In this document: piece after piece, positions 44,902 through 56,934 of the stretch
Layout of the letters: each line of letters begins with the position of its first letter
Position numbering within the stretch: position 1 is the stretch's first letter
Source: Sporothrix humicola
Taxonomy: Eukaryota > Ascomycota > Sordariomycetes > Ophiostomatales > Ophiostomataceae
Assembly: GCA_021396245.1 (NCBI GenBank)
Contig: WNYE01000043.1
Location: forward strand, 1 to 64,000
Reading direction: 5' to 3'
Length of the DNA: 64,000 bases
Translations under genes and position numbers: made by a program
The notes under the pieces: generated by a model
Database searches by the model: none
What the model saw: the letters and a program-made list of their open reading frames with translations, nothing else
What the model was told of the DNA's origin: nothing

Positions 44902-47490
44902 ATGGTGTCCGACGAGACCTACGACATCTGTCTGCCCGTCCTCCAGGACGCCTCCCTCGAGGAGGAGGACAAGATCGACCGCCTCGAGGCGCTCCTCAAG
45001 AAATCCACAACCCTCCAGGGCCAGGCTCTCGAGAACGCAGTATTAGATGCCGTCTGGCGATATCGAGAAGGCGGCGGTAGTGCCACGTCACCACCCCCCA
45101 TTCGCCAGACCATCCTGCGCCGGCCCTCGCCCGCCTCCTGGCGCGGCTCAAACACCCCGCTGTCCGGGTCGCCGCGTCTGGGCGTGAGCCCGCTGGCGCC
45201 GCCCGGCTTTGTGCCGGCCTCCTTCCCGGCCTCGTTCTCGCGCAACAACAAGTCGACGGCCGCGTCGCCCTTTGGCTCGCCCCGGCCCTCGCCCCGCCTC
45301 GGCTTCGCAACGCCCGTCATCCCCCACAGCCCCAGCCTCAACGCCTACGAGTTTGCCAGCGACCACACCCCCGCCGCCGAGATCTTTGGCGACGCCCAGC
45401 AAACAGACAATGTCGACTGGCTCGTGAGCGACGACGCCGTTAGCGTGACGTCCTCGCTTGGCGGCGGCAGCGGAATCGGGTTCGGTGGCGGAGGCGCGTC
45501 GTACACGGGCAGCGGCTTTGCTTCAGGCACGGCGACGCCGTCCTCGTCGAGCGGGCTCAATGCGGCCGCGCCCGAGTTCTCGCTGTCGTCCCTGTCATCG
45601 CAGCAGATCGACATGACGCCCTACGACATGCTGCGCTCCATCCTGGGCCCCTCGCGCACCGACGACGAGATTGACGCGGCCCTGGCCATGCACGGCTACG
45701 ACTTGGGCGCGACCATTACTGCTATAATGGAGCAGCAGCAGCAGCAACAAGACGTGGCCGCGTTCTCGCTTGCTGCTCTCGGTGCTGGCGGTGCACAGGT
45801 CCCACCTGCACCTACGTCCATCGCGTCCTCCATGGACGAATCGTCGGGCGGCGGCGTCCTCATTGGCAAGTCCATGACCCCCGACGCGCGCCCCAGCACG
45901 CCCGCCGATCAGAAGTCGGGCATCTTGTGCAAGTTCTTCTTGTCCACAGGCCAGTGTCTGCGCGCCGACTGTCGCTTCAGCCACGACCTGAGCAACCACA
46001 TCTGCAAGTACTGGGTCGCCGGAAACTGCCTCGCCGGTAACACTTGCGTCTTTTCCCACGACCCGGCCCACTTGATTACGCGTTTGACTGTGGACGGTAC
46101 GAGCACGCCCCCTTCACAACTGAGTGTTCACGACTACACCGCCTTCCCTGTCCTCCAGCCGCAGCCCTCGACGCCCGAACAGCTGTCTCTCTTCCCGGCA
46201 TCCGGGTCGTACCCGGCTGTAGGCCTTACACCGCCTCCGGGCTTCAAGCTGCCCGGCCTTGGTGGCGCAGGCGGCCTGGGCGATGGCATCTCGCGTCCTC
46301 GCTCTCGGCCCAGCAGCCGGCACCAGATGCATCGCAACCAAGACGGTGGTCATCACGGCAACAACTACCAGAACCACAACAGCAACAACAGCAACCAGGC
46401 AGCGCCTTCCATCGACGACACTGAAGCATTCCCCACGCTCGGGTCGGCTGCCTCCTCGTCTCGTGCTGTGAGCGGCAAGAAGCACCACGGCAAGCGCGGT
46501 GGACACGGCCACAAGGAAGGCAGTGGCATGGGCACAGGCGCCAGCGCGCCCTTTACGCCCAGCTCGCTCGCCGACATTGTCAAGATGTCGCCCTCGCCGA
46601 CGCCCGAAGCCTCGCTCCCGCGTCCCGCCACGGTCCGCAAGCTAGGCCGTAACGGCAGCATGGCGAATCTGAGAAATGGCGAGAACAGCGCAGCTGCCCA
46701 GGCGATCCCGACGCCCAAGCACATTCCCTGGCTCGAGACCGGCGACAAGGCCAACAAGGCGTATCTCAAGGCGCGCCAGGAAGCCATCAAGCATGGCGGC
46801 CTGCGCAACAAATTTTTGCAGAGGTAAGACACGCTCCGAGCAATCAACATTGTTTTGAACATTACTAACTTCTTCAGTGCCGCACAAGCGTGGAACCGCA
46901 ACGACGCCCGCGCCGCCAAGGCCCTCAGTCTGCGCGGCCAGAGCGAGAACGACCTCATGCGCAAGGCCCACCGCGAGGCGGCCCGCGAGCTCTACGAAGA
47001 GCGCAACCGCTACAGCTCGGCGACGTCGGAAATCTACGTCGACCTGCACGGCCTGCACCCCGAAGAGGCCGTCGAGTACCTCGAGCGCGTCCTGCTCGAC
47101 AACGGCAACGAGACCAAGCCCGTGTACGCAATCACCGGCACGGGCCACCACAGCAAGAACGGTAAAGACAAGGTCGGCAAGGCCGTGCGCAACTTTTTGA
47201 ACGAGTGGCGCTACGCCTACCGCGAGTTTTCCGTGCCGAGCGACCGCAACAACATGGGCGGCATCCTCGGCATTGACGCGCGCAGCTGGGACAAGTCACT
47301 GGGTCAGAGGCAGACATCTACGGCGGCGACCACCTCCTCTGCCGGTACAAAGTCGACGCCCGCCGCCGAAAAGGTCGACATTCTCGCGCAGGGCGTCGAG
47401 ATTGGCGACGGCAAAGTGAAGCTGCTTGTGCGGGACTCGTCGGTCGCCGGCAAGGACGTGCCCAAGGTGGCCATCAAGTCGGCGCGGTAG
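44902..47490 (+). CDS. CCCH zinc-finger, CUE-like and SMR-domain protein
   Basis: Two exons (44902-46823, 46878-47490) encode 844 residues. The 54-bp intron has GTAAG, a TACTAAC branch site and TTCAG. Residues 238-278 form a CUE/UBA-like helical segment (MLRSILGPSRTDDEIDAAL). Two CCCH fingers follow: C343-x8-C352-x4-C357-x3-H361 and C368-x7-C376-x5-C382-x3-H386. AFPxL-type motifs occur near residues 420 and 500. The C-terminus has DUF1771 (about 645-692) and an SMR domain with DLHGLH (696-701) and GTGHHS (728-733). SMR proteins with ubiquitin-binding CUE parts include yeast Cue2, an endonuclease acting on mRNA at stalled ribosomes. By inference this protein binds RNA through the fingers and works in cytosolic mRNA surveillance. 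Long Ser/Pro/Gly and Gln-rich linkers are probably disordered. The family call is firm, the role is inferred. Confidence 0.9.
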
Positions 47491-47543
47491 GCATGAGCCG
47501 GGTTGGATGGCACAGACACGAAGACATAAAAGAAAGAATACAC

Positions 47544-47701
47544 AATAAATCAAGGGGAAGAAGAAACAGAAACAGAAACAGATCGGAGAAACGATATCTC
47601 ATACAGTGATTGATATCATTGGTGGCCGTCTCTATTGTCTTTACGAATTTTAGAGAGGCCCCTGGGGGAACTGGAACAGGCGTAATGACTGAATGAATAA
47701 A
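47544..47701 (+). terminator. Candidate polyadenylation signals of the CCCH-SMR gene
   Basis: AATAAA occurs at 47544-47549, 54 bases after the stop codon, and again at 47696-47701. Either or both may direct cleavage. Fungal poly(A) signals are loose, so this is only suggestive. Confidence 0.4.
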
Positions 47702-49139
47702 AATTACTTTAAAATACTGCAAGTATGGACATGTGAAATTTCAAATGTGAGTGCTCCCAGACGATCACGAGCATCAAGACAACACCTCTAGAATTCTGCC
47801 GGCAAAATGGTTGATAAAACTGGGGCTGCCAGTAGAGCTTCTGAAGCTCCAAGCTCAGCTCTTTGGCGCTGGCTCTGGCGCTGGCGCTGATCGCGCGTCA
47901 TTCTCCTTTGTGCAGATGCCAACGCCTAGACGCCTTCTGGCCTTTCTGCTGACGGACTTTTGTGGTTTGGCTCCCCGCGTCCAACGAACAGAAAACGTGG
48001 GCTCACAGCCTCACCACTCACCATAAAAGTTTCCGAGAACCCCTCTTACTCTTTCATCTGAGCATTTGCAACTCGAGACGGCATTGCAAAAAAAAGACTA
48101 TGTTTCGTGTTTCAGAATTATGGCCTTTCTTACGGAGTTATCTTTATAAAGTTTTGATGAGAAATACTTGTCTTTTCATGTTGTTTTACTTGGATCATTC
48201 TTGACAATTAACTTTTCGTTTTCATTTTCATATATTTTATTCTTGGTGAATAAAAATGAAATAAAAATTAAACCTCCACGAAAGTCTAAATAAAATTAAA
48301 TAAAAAATTTATCATAATCTCTGGTACCAGCACATTTACTTCTAGTATCTCCAATATAAGATAACACGAAAGGACGACGTGTGCTCCTCTCAATTCTGTG
48401 ATGTCGATGAACTCTAAAACGGCTGCCTGGGAGCTGTCGCAGGAACAGCACAGGTATATGCACCAACTTACACAGGCACAAACCCCGGTCTAGCCTATCA
48501 GAGCGGGCCGCTACAGGCCCCAGCTAGTCCTGCGTCATTCCTTTTCAATGCTTCTCGCCCAGAAATAGCGTGCCATAGCACCTGTAGCGTGCTTCTGGGC
48601 GGTGGACGGTTGCACTTTTTGTGTGGTTTTGCGCCGGTCGCACCTGTCTGACCCTTTTTTCTGTGCTGACATTTCGTTCCTTCCCCCTTCTTTTTTGGCG
48701 CCTTTTGGTCTTTCCCTCGTGCTGTGCCGTTCCTTCCTAGTAGTCAGACACGACAGAAACACGCCCACGTCAAAGCCTCCTTCCGTCCTTCCTTCCTTCC
48801 TCCCTCGAACAAGGTCGACAATCGGCCTTCTTCCTTCCTTCTCTCACAAACTCTCGTCAACTGTTTGTTGACTCTTTACTTTTGCATCTATTGAATTGAT
48901 CGCCATTCTTTCAATCTTCCGACCACCACCTCACATGGCGAATTGATCGACCTCTCTCGAGCCCCCTCCCCTTTTCTGTCATTGCGTCGAGACAGACGCT
49001 TGGGCGCGCCGCCACGAAAACTCACACACATCTCCACATACCTCAGGGAGCACCCCGGCTCCTCCGGAATCCGGCCTTTGAGTTCTGATCCCCTTTCATC
49101 CTCTGTGAATTCGAAAGTGTTTTCCTTCCTTTCTTTACA
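47702..49139. other. Intergenic region and TVP38-like gene promoter
   Basis: A very AT-rich patch at about 48100-48320 (repeated ATAAAATTAAAT-like words) contrasts with its surroundings and may be an old insertion. From about 48640 the plus strand becomes pyrimidine-rich, with a CCTT-repeat stretch at about 48783-48803 and CTTTCTTTACA directly before the ATG at 49140, consistent with a promoter and leader. No gene was recognised in between. Confidence 0.5.
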
Positions 49140-50648
49140 ATGGCCGACAGACACTCGCCGGCCACTGTTGCGGCCAACTCCGACCCGCTGTCCCTCTCTC
49201 CCTCTCCCCACGGCTCTCGATCGCCTTCTCCGCGGGGCGCCGGCATGAACATCAAGACTTCCTCGGCGGCGAGGTCCAACTCGGCCTCGCCGTCGCCGCC
49301 GCCTGCGTGGGCTCTGCGTGCCGACAACACGGGCGGCAGCACCGGCCACAGCAGCCCGCAGCAGTCGCACTTTTCAATCAACCGCGCCAACTCGCAGCAC
49401 CGCAGCAATGCCTCGACCGCCTCAAGATCACACTTGTTCAACAGCAGCAACAACCGGAGGAACAGCGGCCGGGCGTCGTTCAGTAGGAGCGCAGCGGGCA
49501 GCGGCCGCCGTCGGCGTGGGCCGGGTGGGTTTCGGGGCGCTGTGGCCACGGCCTCGTCGACGGCTGGTTCTCTGTGGAGATGGGCAAATGCTACGGGAAA
49601 CAACTTTCTGGCCTTCTACATTCGCCTGTCGCCCCTCCACAAGCTTTTGGTTGTGCTGTTCGGTGCCGTCAGCTTTACGTTGGGTATCCTGATGCTGATT
49701 TACAGCCACCGCATCTTTGCGGCCCTGGGTCCCATGGCCAAGGGCTGGCACGACATGACGGGCGGCTGGGTCCTGATCTGGCTGCTTGTGTTCATCACGG
49801 GTTTCCCGCCCATTATCGGCTACAGCACGGCATGCACGCTCGCCGGTCTGGTCTATGGCTTCCCCTGGGGCTGGCCCATTGCCGCCTCCGCCAACGTCAT
49901 TGGCAGCCTGGCCGCCTTCATTGCCAGCCGCACCGTCCTCAGCCGCTACGTCGACCGTTTGGTGGGTAGCGATCACCGTTTCGTCGCCCTCAGCCAGGTC
50001 TTAAGGCACGACGGCCTGTGGGTCTTGGCGGCCGTCCGCTTCTGCCCCCTGCCCTACAGTCTGAGCAACGGCTTTTTGGCCACCATTCCCAGTATCACGC
50101 CCCTCAACTTTGCCATCAGCACCGCCATGGCCAGCCCCAAGCTGCTGGTCCACGTCTTTATCGGCAGCCGCCTCGCCAAGCTCGCCGAGGAGGGCGACAC
50201 CATGTCCGCCGGCGACAAGGCCCTGAACTATATTAGCATGGGCATCTTTGGTCTCGTGGGTGTTGGCGTCGGCCTGTTCATTTTCCGGCGCACCATGGCC
50301 CGCGCGGCCGAGATTGCTGCCGAAGAGGGCGGCGACCTGGAGGGTGGTCGTGCCGGTGGTGCAGGTCCCCGCGAACCGGGCGTCTACGGCGATGCCGACG
50401 ACTTTGACGACAACGCCCCGCTCATGGACCCAGAAGACGCCGACGTGGCCGCGCTCATGGACGACGATGACATTTCCCTCTGGGCCGCTGACCACTTTGC
50501 CGACGGCGACGGCGGCGAGGACAGCTACAACGACAACGACACCTCTGCAAACAACAACAACGCGGCCGGCAGCGCCAACCACAGCAGAAACGCGTCGTAC
50601 CACGACGAGAGCGACGGCGAGACCGGCGGACGGCTAGGAAAGCGGTAG
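49140..50648 (+). CDS. TVP38: TVP38-type Golgi membrane protein (VTT/SNARE-associated domain)
   Basis: A single exon encodes 502 residues. Residues 1-150 are Ser/Pro/Arg-rich and hydrophilic, a probable cytosolic tail. Hydrophobic segments lie at about 168-188, 211-240, 248-264, 322-341 and 366-383. The VTT/DedA-like core (about 215-345) contains FPPIIGYSTACTLAGLVYG, an Ala-rich GSLAAFIASR segment and the conserved R-x-C-P-L-P-Y-S-L-S-N-G (300-311). The tail after 390 is acidic and Gly/Asn-rich. Yeast Tvp38 is a late-Golgi vesicle membrane protein, and related VTT proteins scramble lipids, so a role in Golgi membrane dynamics is likely. The length is above that of yeast Tvp38 because of the disordered ends. 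No intron is needed. Confidence 0.92.
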   Translation: MADRHSPATVAANSDPLSLSPSPHGSRSPSPRGAGMNIKTSSAARSNSASPSPPPAWALRADNTGGSTGHSSPQQSHFSINRANSQHRSNASTASRSHLFNSSNNRRNSGRASFSRSAAGSGRRRRGPGGFRGAVATASSTAGSLWRWANATGNNFLAFYIRLSPLHKLLVVLFGAVSFTLGILMLIYSHRIFAALGPMAKGWHDMTGGWVLIWLLVFITGFPPIIGYSTACTLAGLVYGFPWGWPIAASANVIGSLAAFIASRTVLSRYVDRLVGSDHRFVALSQVLRHDGLWVLAAVRFCPLPYSLSNGFLATIPSITPLNFAISTAMASPKLLVHVFIGSRLAKLAEEGDTMSAGDKALNYISMGIFGLVGVGVGLFIFRRTMARAAEIAAEEGGDLEGGRAGGAGPREPGVYGDADDFDDNAPLMDPEDADVAALMDDDDISLWAADHFADGDGGEDSYNDNDTSANNNNAAGSANHSRNASYHDESDGETGGRLGKR

Positions 50649-51326
50649 CCCATGGACATTGAAAGAGCTGCACATAATACTTAAGTCGTTCCTGTTTTGG
50701 CTTCATTCTTTTGCATGGCTTTTGCTGGTTTTTTTTTGTTATTTATGCATTCATTTTACACACCCTTTTCTTTGCGTTTAGGCGTTCTTGCGTTCCTTTT
50801 TGTATAGTTTCAACGGTCATTCGATCCTTCTGGTCTTTTCATTTTTGTTTACTTTACCAGACGGTGTTTTGCGTCGTACACAATAGACAACAGACGAGCT
50901 GTAGAGCTTGCTTTTACTTTTACGATCTTGAAATCACATGCATTAGAGAGAATTATGTTGAGAATGGGAAATAGGAGTGAAAACCATTTACGTGGTCTCG
51001 TCTCCGATATTGTATTGCACCAGACAATCTGAGTGAGTTGAGGTAAAATCCCAAGAAAAGAAGAAAAACTATGAATAAATCAAAAGACGCCATGCCGCAG
51101 CATGGTCGTGAGACTCCCCCAAAAAGCAAACGCGTCCAGCTATTGAATAAGAGATGCCCAAAGAAATGAAAACGCCAACGCTAATAGTACTAATGAGAAA
51201 GAGGAAGGAAAGGAAAATCCAAAAACAGGTATCGTTGCACGTGAGTCGTTGAAAAAAAAAAACATTACAAATAGTATGCAGTTGTAGGGTGAGTAGGAAA
51301 GGAAAAGGACGTCGACAGTGGTCTGT
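50649..51326. other. Convergent intergenic spacer
   Basis: This contains the 3' ends of two converging genes. T-rich stretches follow the TVP38 stop codon. No additional gene or repeat was recognised. Confidence 0.6.
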
Positions 51327-53553
51327 CTACCGTCCTTGGGGGTTGTGGTACATTTGCAGGAACTGCGCCGCCTGCTCCATCTGGAAACCAATAAACACGG
51401 GTCCAGTGAAGACCATTTGCGGAACAGGTCCTGATGCCGGTTTGGCGTCGGTGCTGGCACCGACACCGGCTTGAGTTTGGGGCGAGGCGAATTGGGATGG
51501 GAAGTTAACAAAGGCCGGCTGTGTAAAGGTCTGTTGTTGAGGCTGGACAGGAGGTTCGGGCTCCTGAGGCTTCATCGGCGAGAACGGACGGTCGGTCTGG
51601 ACAGTCTTTTCGGGAGGACTGTCGATGCGAGGCGTTGTCTCGGCGGGCGTCTCAGCGACATCTTCTTCCTGTTCCTCCGGCTCGATCGGCACATGGCCAG
51701 GAGGTGGCGAGATACCGAGACCAAACTTGCCGGAAGCAAACGGACACTTGCCGGCAGGCCGGGCCTTGCTTGGCGAGACAGGAGGAGCACGAGCAGTAGG
51801 TGCCCGGATGGGGCTCGGCATACGGACAGGTGCAGCGGGCGGTGACAGAGGCGGCTGGGCTGTCGAGTCACGCGGCATCGACGAGATGGGCACGGTAATG
51901 CCCCACGGCCGGCTCGGTGACTCGCCCAGGCGCACTTCCTTGAGCGGGCGGTCAAAGTGACTCTCCCGCTCCGGCTCGGTGTTGTCTCCACTGCCACTCG
52001 ACTCAAGGCTGCGACGCCGGCCACGGAGATCGGCGCCTTCGCCGTCGTCGTCGCCGTCGTCACGGCTGCCGCTGTTGCCATTGCCATTGTCCTCGCCATC
52101 GGCGTCTTGGCTGCTAGCAGAGACGTTGTTAGCCCACTTCTTGACACGCTCGTGCGAGTCCTTGTGGAGCTTGGCGCGGTCGACCACCTCGTCCTCTTCG
52201 ACCTCGTGCTCGCCGACGCCCAAGACAACGCCGCCACCTCCACCATTGGCGCTACCGCCGCCTTCAACGCCGCCCGGCTCGGCCGAAGCAAGCATGGGCT
52301 GGTGGAACTGGCCGAGACCCGAGATCATGTTGACCAGGTTGCCGTACTTGGCGTCCATCTTGCGGATCTGCTCCTCGTTCTTGTTGTAGCGCTTGAGGCA
52401 AATGGCGTGGCTGCGCGGCAGTTGGTGCTTGTGCGTCTCCACGTAGTGCGCGACTTCTTCCGGCGAATGCTGGTCGAGGAAGCGGATCGGGCAGCGTGGA
52501 GCACCGCCGCGGCTGGACGTGCCGCCGTGCTGAGACGCGTTCTCTTCGGCCAGTGCTGCACAGATGGGATCCTCGGCCGGGTGTGTGCCCGTGCTGTTGG
52601 CTCCATTGGCAGTGCCGCCGCCGTTTGCAGATTGGGCTCCGTCGACTGGCGCCGCTGCGGCCACGAGATCGGCCGTGTCGGCGCCGTCGTGGTCGACATC
52701 CAAGTCGCCACGGGCACTGTCACCGCCCGTAATGTGCAGCTGCTGGTTTTCCTGCTCCAGCTGCTGTTGCTGTCTCAGAAGCTGCTGCCGTCTCTTGATC
52801 TCAAACAAGGGGCATTCCAGCATGCCCTTCTTGCCCTCCACCGTAAAGTCCTGCTCCATGACAATCGACATGGTCGTAATGGCCGTGCCCGACGACGTCT
52901 CCTTGCTAGAATCACCGCCACCACTGCCGCCGTTGTGACCACTGTTTGGACGGCGGTCGCCACCGACACTTCCTTCTGCCGTCCGCGACAGTTGCTGCGC
53001 GGCTCGCCGGCCGTCACGAATTAGGAGAGCAATTTGGTGCTGGCTGCAGCCGGCCTGGCCTCGCCTGGGCAGCGGGACATGGGTGCTCGGGATGGAGAGT
53101 TTGTGGTCGTCGGGCGGGACTTGCAGGTTTGCGAGCGTTTCCGAGACCTCGGGGGCTGTGGGAGCATACTTGTCGGCGAGCTGCTGGTACTGCAGGGTGT
53201 TAGTCCTGCACGGAAAGGGGAGTGAAGACAAAGGTAGAAGAGAATGAAGGTGGGTAGAATGTTTCGTTCAGAAAGTGGTAAAAGTTGTCTATCGTGACCG
53301 CCGAAGCGATTCAAGATCTAGAGCTAATAACTTCTCATCATGTAGAAACAGGCTTGACGCGTCAAGCGTAGGGGAGTGCATGTGTGTAAAGCGTAAAAGA
53401 ATGTCGAAAAGAGTCGTAAAAGAAACTCACCTGCTCGGCGGCAAATCGCAGCTTGTGCTCGAGAATGGTCTTGCGGTCAATCAGGTTTTGCACCTCATCT
53501 GCGAGAGTGCAGAACGACTCGACCAGAGTCTGGGTGTCGCCTTGACGGCTCAT
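51327..53553 (-). CDS. Conserved fungal protein of unknown function
   Basis: Two exons on the minus strand (53553-53431, 53189-51327) encode 661 residues. The 241-bp intron has GTGAGT, a CTAAC branch site and CTGCAG, joining LRFAAEQ to YQQLADKYAP in phase 0. The first 80 residues are helical and heptad-like, suggesting a coiled coil. In the middle, CPIRFLDQHSPEEVAHYVET is followed by HKHQLPRSHAICLKRY, whose Cys and His spacing could form a zinc site but matches no family that I can name. The rest is Pro/Ser/Gly-rich, with Gln runs and a hydrophobic C-terminal stretch (MVFTGPVFIGFQMEQ). There is no signal peptide or membrane segment. It shares a 1.4 kb divergent promoter with the hydrolase gene. 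Composition suggests a scaffold or regulator, but function is unknown. Confidence 0.75.
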
Positions 53554-54945
53554 CCCATTGGCGGGTGTGCGTCAATGTTGGGAGAGGAAAAAAGCTTTCG
53601 TAGGAAGAGGGAGAGGAGGAAAGGAAGAAACGCGAAAAGAAAAGTCGAGGCTGAAATGGAGAACGGTAGAAATAGTGAAAATTTCTGCGCGTGGGTGGAG
53701 TTGCCCCGAAATTGACTGAGAAGGGCCAGTAAGGAAAGGCGTGAATTGAGCGATTGAGCGATCGAACAAGGAAAGAGCAAACAGACGACGGGATTCGAAA
53801 ACAATCGACGATAAAAAACGATTGCGAAGATGAGGAAGGAGAAGTTGACAAAAGTGGCGAGATGAGGAGATAATGAGGAGATGACGGAAGGGAAGGAAGA
53901 AAGGGAAAGCAGGCACGCGAAATGGCAGGAACCTAGCCAAAGGGGCAGCGCAGGGAAAGGGCGAAGCGTGATCGGTGGCACTGATTCCACTGAAAACAGG
54001 AAAGTGCAGACGAACCAACAAAGACTCCGAAGTTCTTTGGCTCTAGACTCTTTCCCCCAAATTTCAATTAATAATGCGTGTCGGACTGCTAACGCGGAGC
54101 AATAAAGAGTGCGAGTCGCCCCTCCTTCAGGCGTTGATGGGTTCTGACGAGGCCTAACTCGGCCTAAAGAAAGGGATTCCATAGGCGGTCCACAGCGCGT
54201 CGAGCCTAGACCACTAAATCCGACTTTACGCCGTGTGTCCATATCGTATCGTAGAATCCTTATCTTATCGCACGCAGTATCGATGAACAGTTGGTCCCTC
54301 CTTCCCCACGTAGAACTGGCCGCTTGGCGTCGGTCCAACTGACGTACCTTGACATCGCCTGCCAAATAGAGGAAGAAAAGAACGGCGGTTCCTCAGTGTT
54401 TCCCCTCCTCGAACACCTTCCAGTTTGGGAGCTTGTCGGATTAGCAACGTGCAAAACACATAATATCGTAGCCTTTATTCTAAATTTAAGAATCATAAAC
54501 TTCTTCCATCCTCTTTTTTCCCGTCTTCACAGTGTTCGTCCATCACGACAGCCATCTTCCCCGCCGACATCGCGTTGTGCCGAGCTAATTGGAGCAAAGC
54601 GGCCAGCTGCAGCCCAACCCAAGCACGCAACCCAAGGGTAGGTCTCAGACCCTTTGAGCTCTATTTTCGACTCTTTTTAGGAAGATTAAAAGACATCGAA
54701 CCTACACAAGACAATCACCTGACAGCAGTCTCAGTCTCACGCAACTCCAGATCCGAGCCTCAGCTGTCGGCCCTTGTGATCGAGTTCCGCCATTCACGAT
54801 TCGATCGAGCCTGCCTCGGATCCACCTGTCCTTCTTGGCCCAAAATCACTCAAGAGGCCAACGCTGATTCGACAACACAACGAACCCCGAACTTGACTAC
54901 CCTCGACTACTCTCTCCCTCACATTGCTCTCGGACATCACGCCAC
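53554..54945. promoter_or_regulatory. Bidirectional promoter between divergent genes
   Basis: The minus-strand leader (53554-54000) is pyrimidine-rich in the minus sense, and the plus-strand leader (54480-54945) is C-rich with short CT tracts. A 271-codon minus frame (54365-53553 region) is open only because of the biased composition, reads into the CDS start in another frame and has no domain, so it is not annotated as a gene. Transcription start sites cannot be fixed from sequence. Confidence 0.5.
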
Positions 54946-56654
54946 ATGCCAGCGAGTGCCGAAAGCAGCGAGACGGAAGCCAGAAACAGCGGACAGGACA
55001 GAGAGGGCAGACCAGGGAGCACAATGGCAATGCGGGGGACATCCCGACTGCTGCGGCAGATCGTCCAGCCCGACCCAGCCGTCCTCGTCAGCAGCACGCT
55101 CCACAAGCTGCCATGTGAGTGTATACCCCAGAAAAACTCTTGGATTCACAACTAACGCCTCTAGCCCAACTCCTTGTGGCGGAACTGTACTTTGACGTGC
55201 CACTCGACTACAGCGATCCCGACGGCGAGAAGCTCCGGCTGTTTGGCCGGGCGGCCTTCCGATACGAGCGGCCGATCATCCCCGCGTTCCCATTCAGCGA
55301 AGGCGGCAGCGCGAGCAACGGCGGCGTGGGCTCGGCGATTAGCAACAAGCCGGACAAGACGTACAAGAATAGCATTCAGGAGCTGCAGGACCTATTTTAT
55401 AAGCCATGGCTCGTGTTTCTGGAGGGCGGCCCGGGCGCGGGCAACCGGGAGCCGCACGACTACCCTTTCCTGCGGACGATGCTCTCGCGCGGGTACCAGA
55501 TGCTGTTCCTAGACTACCGCGGCACGGGCATGAGCTCGGCAATCTGTGCCGAAACACTGAAACGACGCGGCGGGCCCGAGGCGCAGGCGGCGTACCTGCG
55601 CAAGTTCCGGGCGGACAACATTGTGCGGGACCTGGAGGCGGTGCGCAAATGCCTGACGGCGGACCAGCCGCCCTCTAAGCGACGGTGGTCGACGCTGGGC
55701 CAGTCGTTTGGCGGGTTTGTGAGCCTGACGTACCTGTCGTTTTACAGCGACGGGCTGCGCGAGGTGTTTATGACGGGCGGCATGGCGCCGGTCAACAAGA
55801 AACCAGAAGAAGTGTACCGGGCGACGTTCCGCAAGGCCGTGGAGCGCAACGAGGTGTTTTTCAAAAAGTATCCAGAAGATGCGGAGGCGCTGCAGCTGAT
55901 CTCGCAGTTTCTGTACAAGCAGCCGGACCACCGCCTGCAGCTGCCGAGCGGCGGGTTCCTGACATTCAAGCGGGTGCTGACGTTTGGGTACATGTTTGGG
56001 TTCCACGGCGGGCTGGACGCGACGCACGCGCTGCTGCTGCGGATGCGGCACGACCTGGAGCGGGTGGGCTGTTTTACGCGGCCGACGCTGGTGCAGATCG
56101 AGCAGTTCTTCCCGCTAGACGTGATGCCCATCTATGCGATCCTGCACGAGCAGATCTACTGCTACCAGAAGGGCGTGGCCTCAAAATGGGCAGCCTACCG
56201 CGTCGGATCAGGGAAGGAGGATGCCGAGCGCGGCAAAGGAGACCAAGAGCACGAATTCCCGCAGTTCAGCTGGCTGGGCGACGAGGTGGTGGCGCCAGAA
56301 CGCCAGCAGATTGGCCGCAACATCTTTATGAGCTGCGAGATGATCTTCCCGTTCATGTTCGACACGTACGCGGAGCTGATGGAGATGAAGGAGGCGGCAG
56401 AGCTGCTGGCGGCGTACGACGACTGGGAGGACTTGTACGATGCCGAGCAGCTCAAGCTCAACCGCGTGCCCGTGTTTGCGGCGACGTACATTGACGACCT
56501 GTACGTGGACTACGGGCTGGCCAAGGAGACGGCCAAGAACATTGGCAATATCAAGGTGTACGAGACGAACGCCATGTACCACAACGCGATCCGCGCGCGG
56601 ACGGAGGAAGTCCTGACGCAGCTGTTCCGGCTGCGGGACGACACGATCGATTAG
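54946..56654 (+). CDS. Proline-iminopeptidase-like alpha/beta hydrolase (S33)
   Basis: Two exons (54946-55114, 55165-56654) encode 552 residues. The 50-bp intron has GTGAGT, an ACTAAC branch site and CTAG, joining KLP to SQLLVAELYFDVPLDY. Motifs of the S33 family are present in order: the oxyanion-hole segment EGGPGAG (143-149), DYRGTGMS (173-180), the nucleophile elbow GQSFGG with Ser237, an acidic candidate in DDLYVD (500-505) and a catalytic His in MYHNAIR (His529). Such enzymes release N-terminal proline from short peptides. No signal peptide is visible, so cytosolic action is likely. An alternative start at Met27 (55024) would remove a polar N-terminus. The exact substrate is inferred only. 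Confidence 0.88.
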
Positions 56655-56934
56655 AGGGGGTGTTTTGGGTTGTCGAAGTGTTGTTGCTTTCCTTCTTGGC
56701 TCTAGACGAGTTGTTGAGCATCTTTTTGAGCGATGATTTATATACTTGTTTAGACATTGTTTTATGTTGTCTGTTTGGAACTTGGCTTCAGTGTTGCATC
56801 TCGTTCTTCTTTTTGTTCTGTCTCTTGGCCTTTGGGATTGGACTCTGCATCTACATTGGTGTTTCCAGTTTAGATTATACACGTTCTAATAAGACTTCTT
56901 TTGATATTCTTCCTTTAGTAAATGCAGCCTTGTC
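56655..56934. other. Short convergent spacer
   Basis: This 280-bp, T-rich spacer holds the 3' regions of two converging genes. No separate feature was seen. Confidence 0.6.

Noticed and set aside
53553..54365. 271-codon minus-strand frame upstream of the 661-residue protein gene
   Set aside because: It lies in a pyrimidine-rich leader, is rich in Phe/Leu/Ser as such DNA dictates, overlaps the true start codon in another frame and shows no domain.
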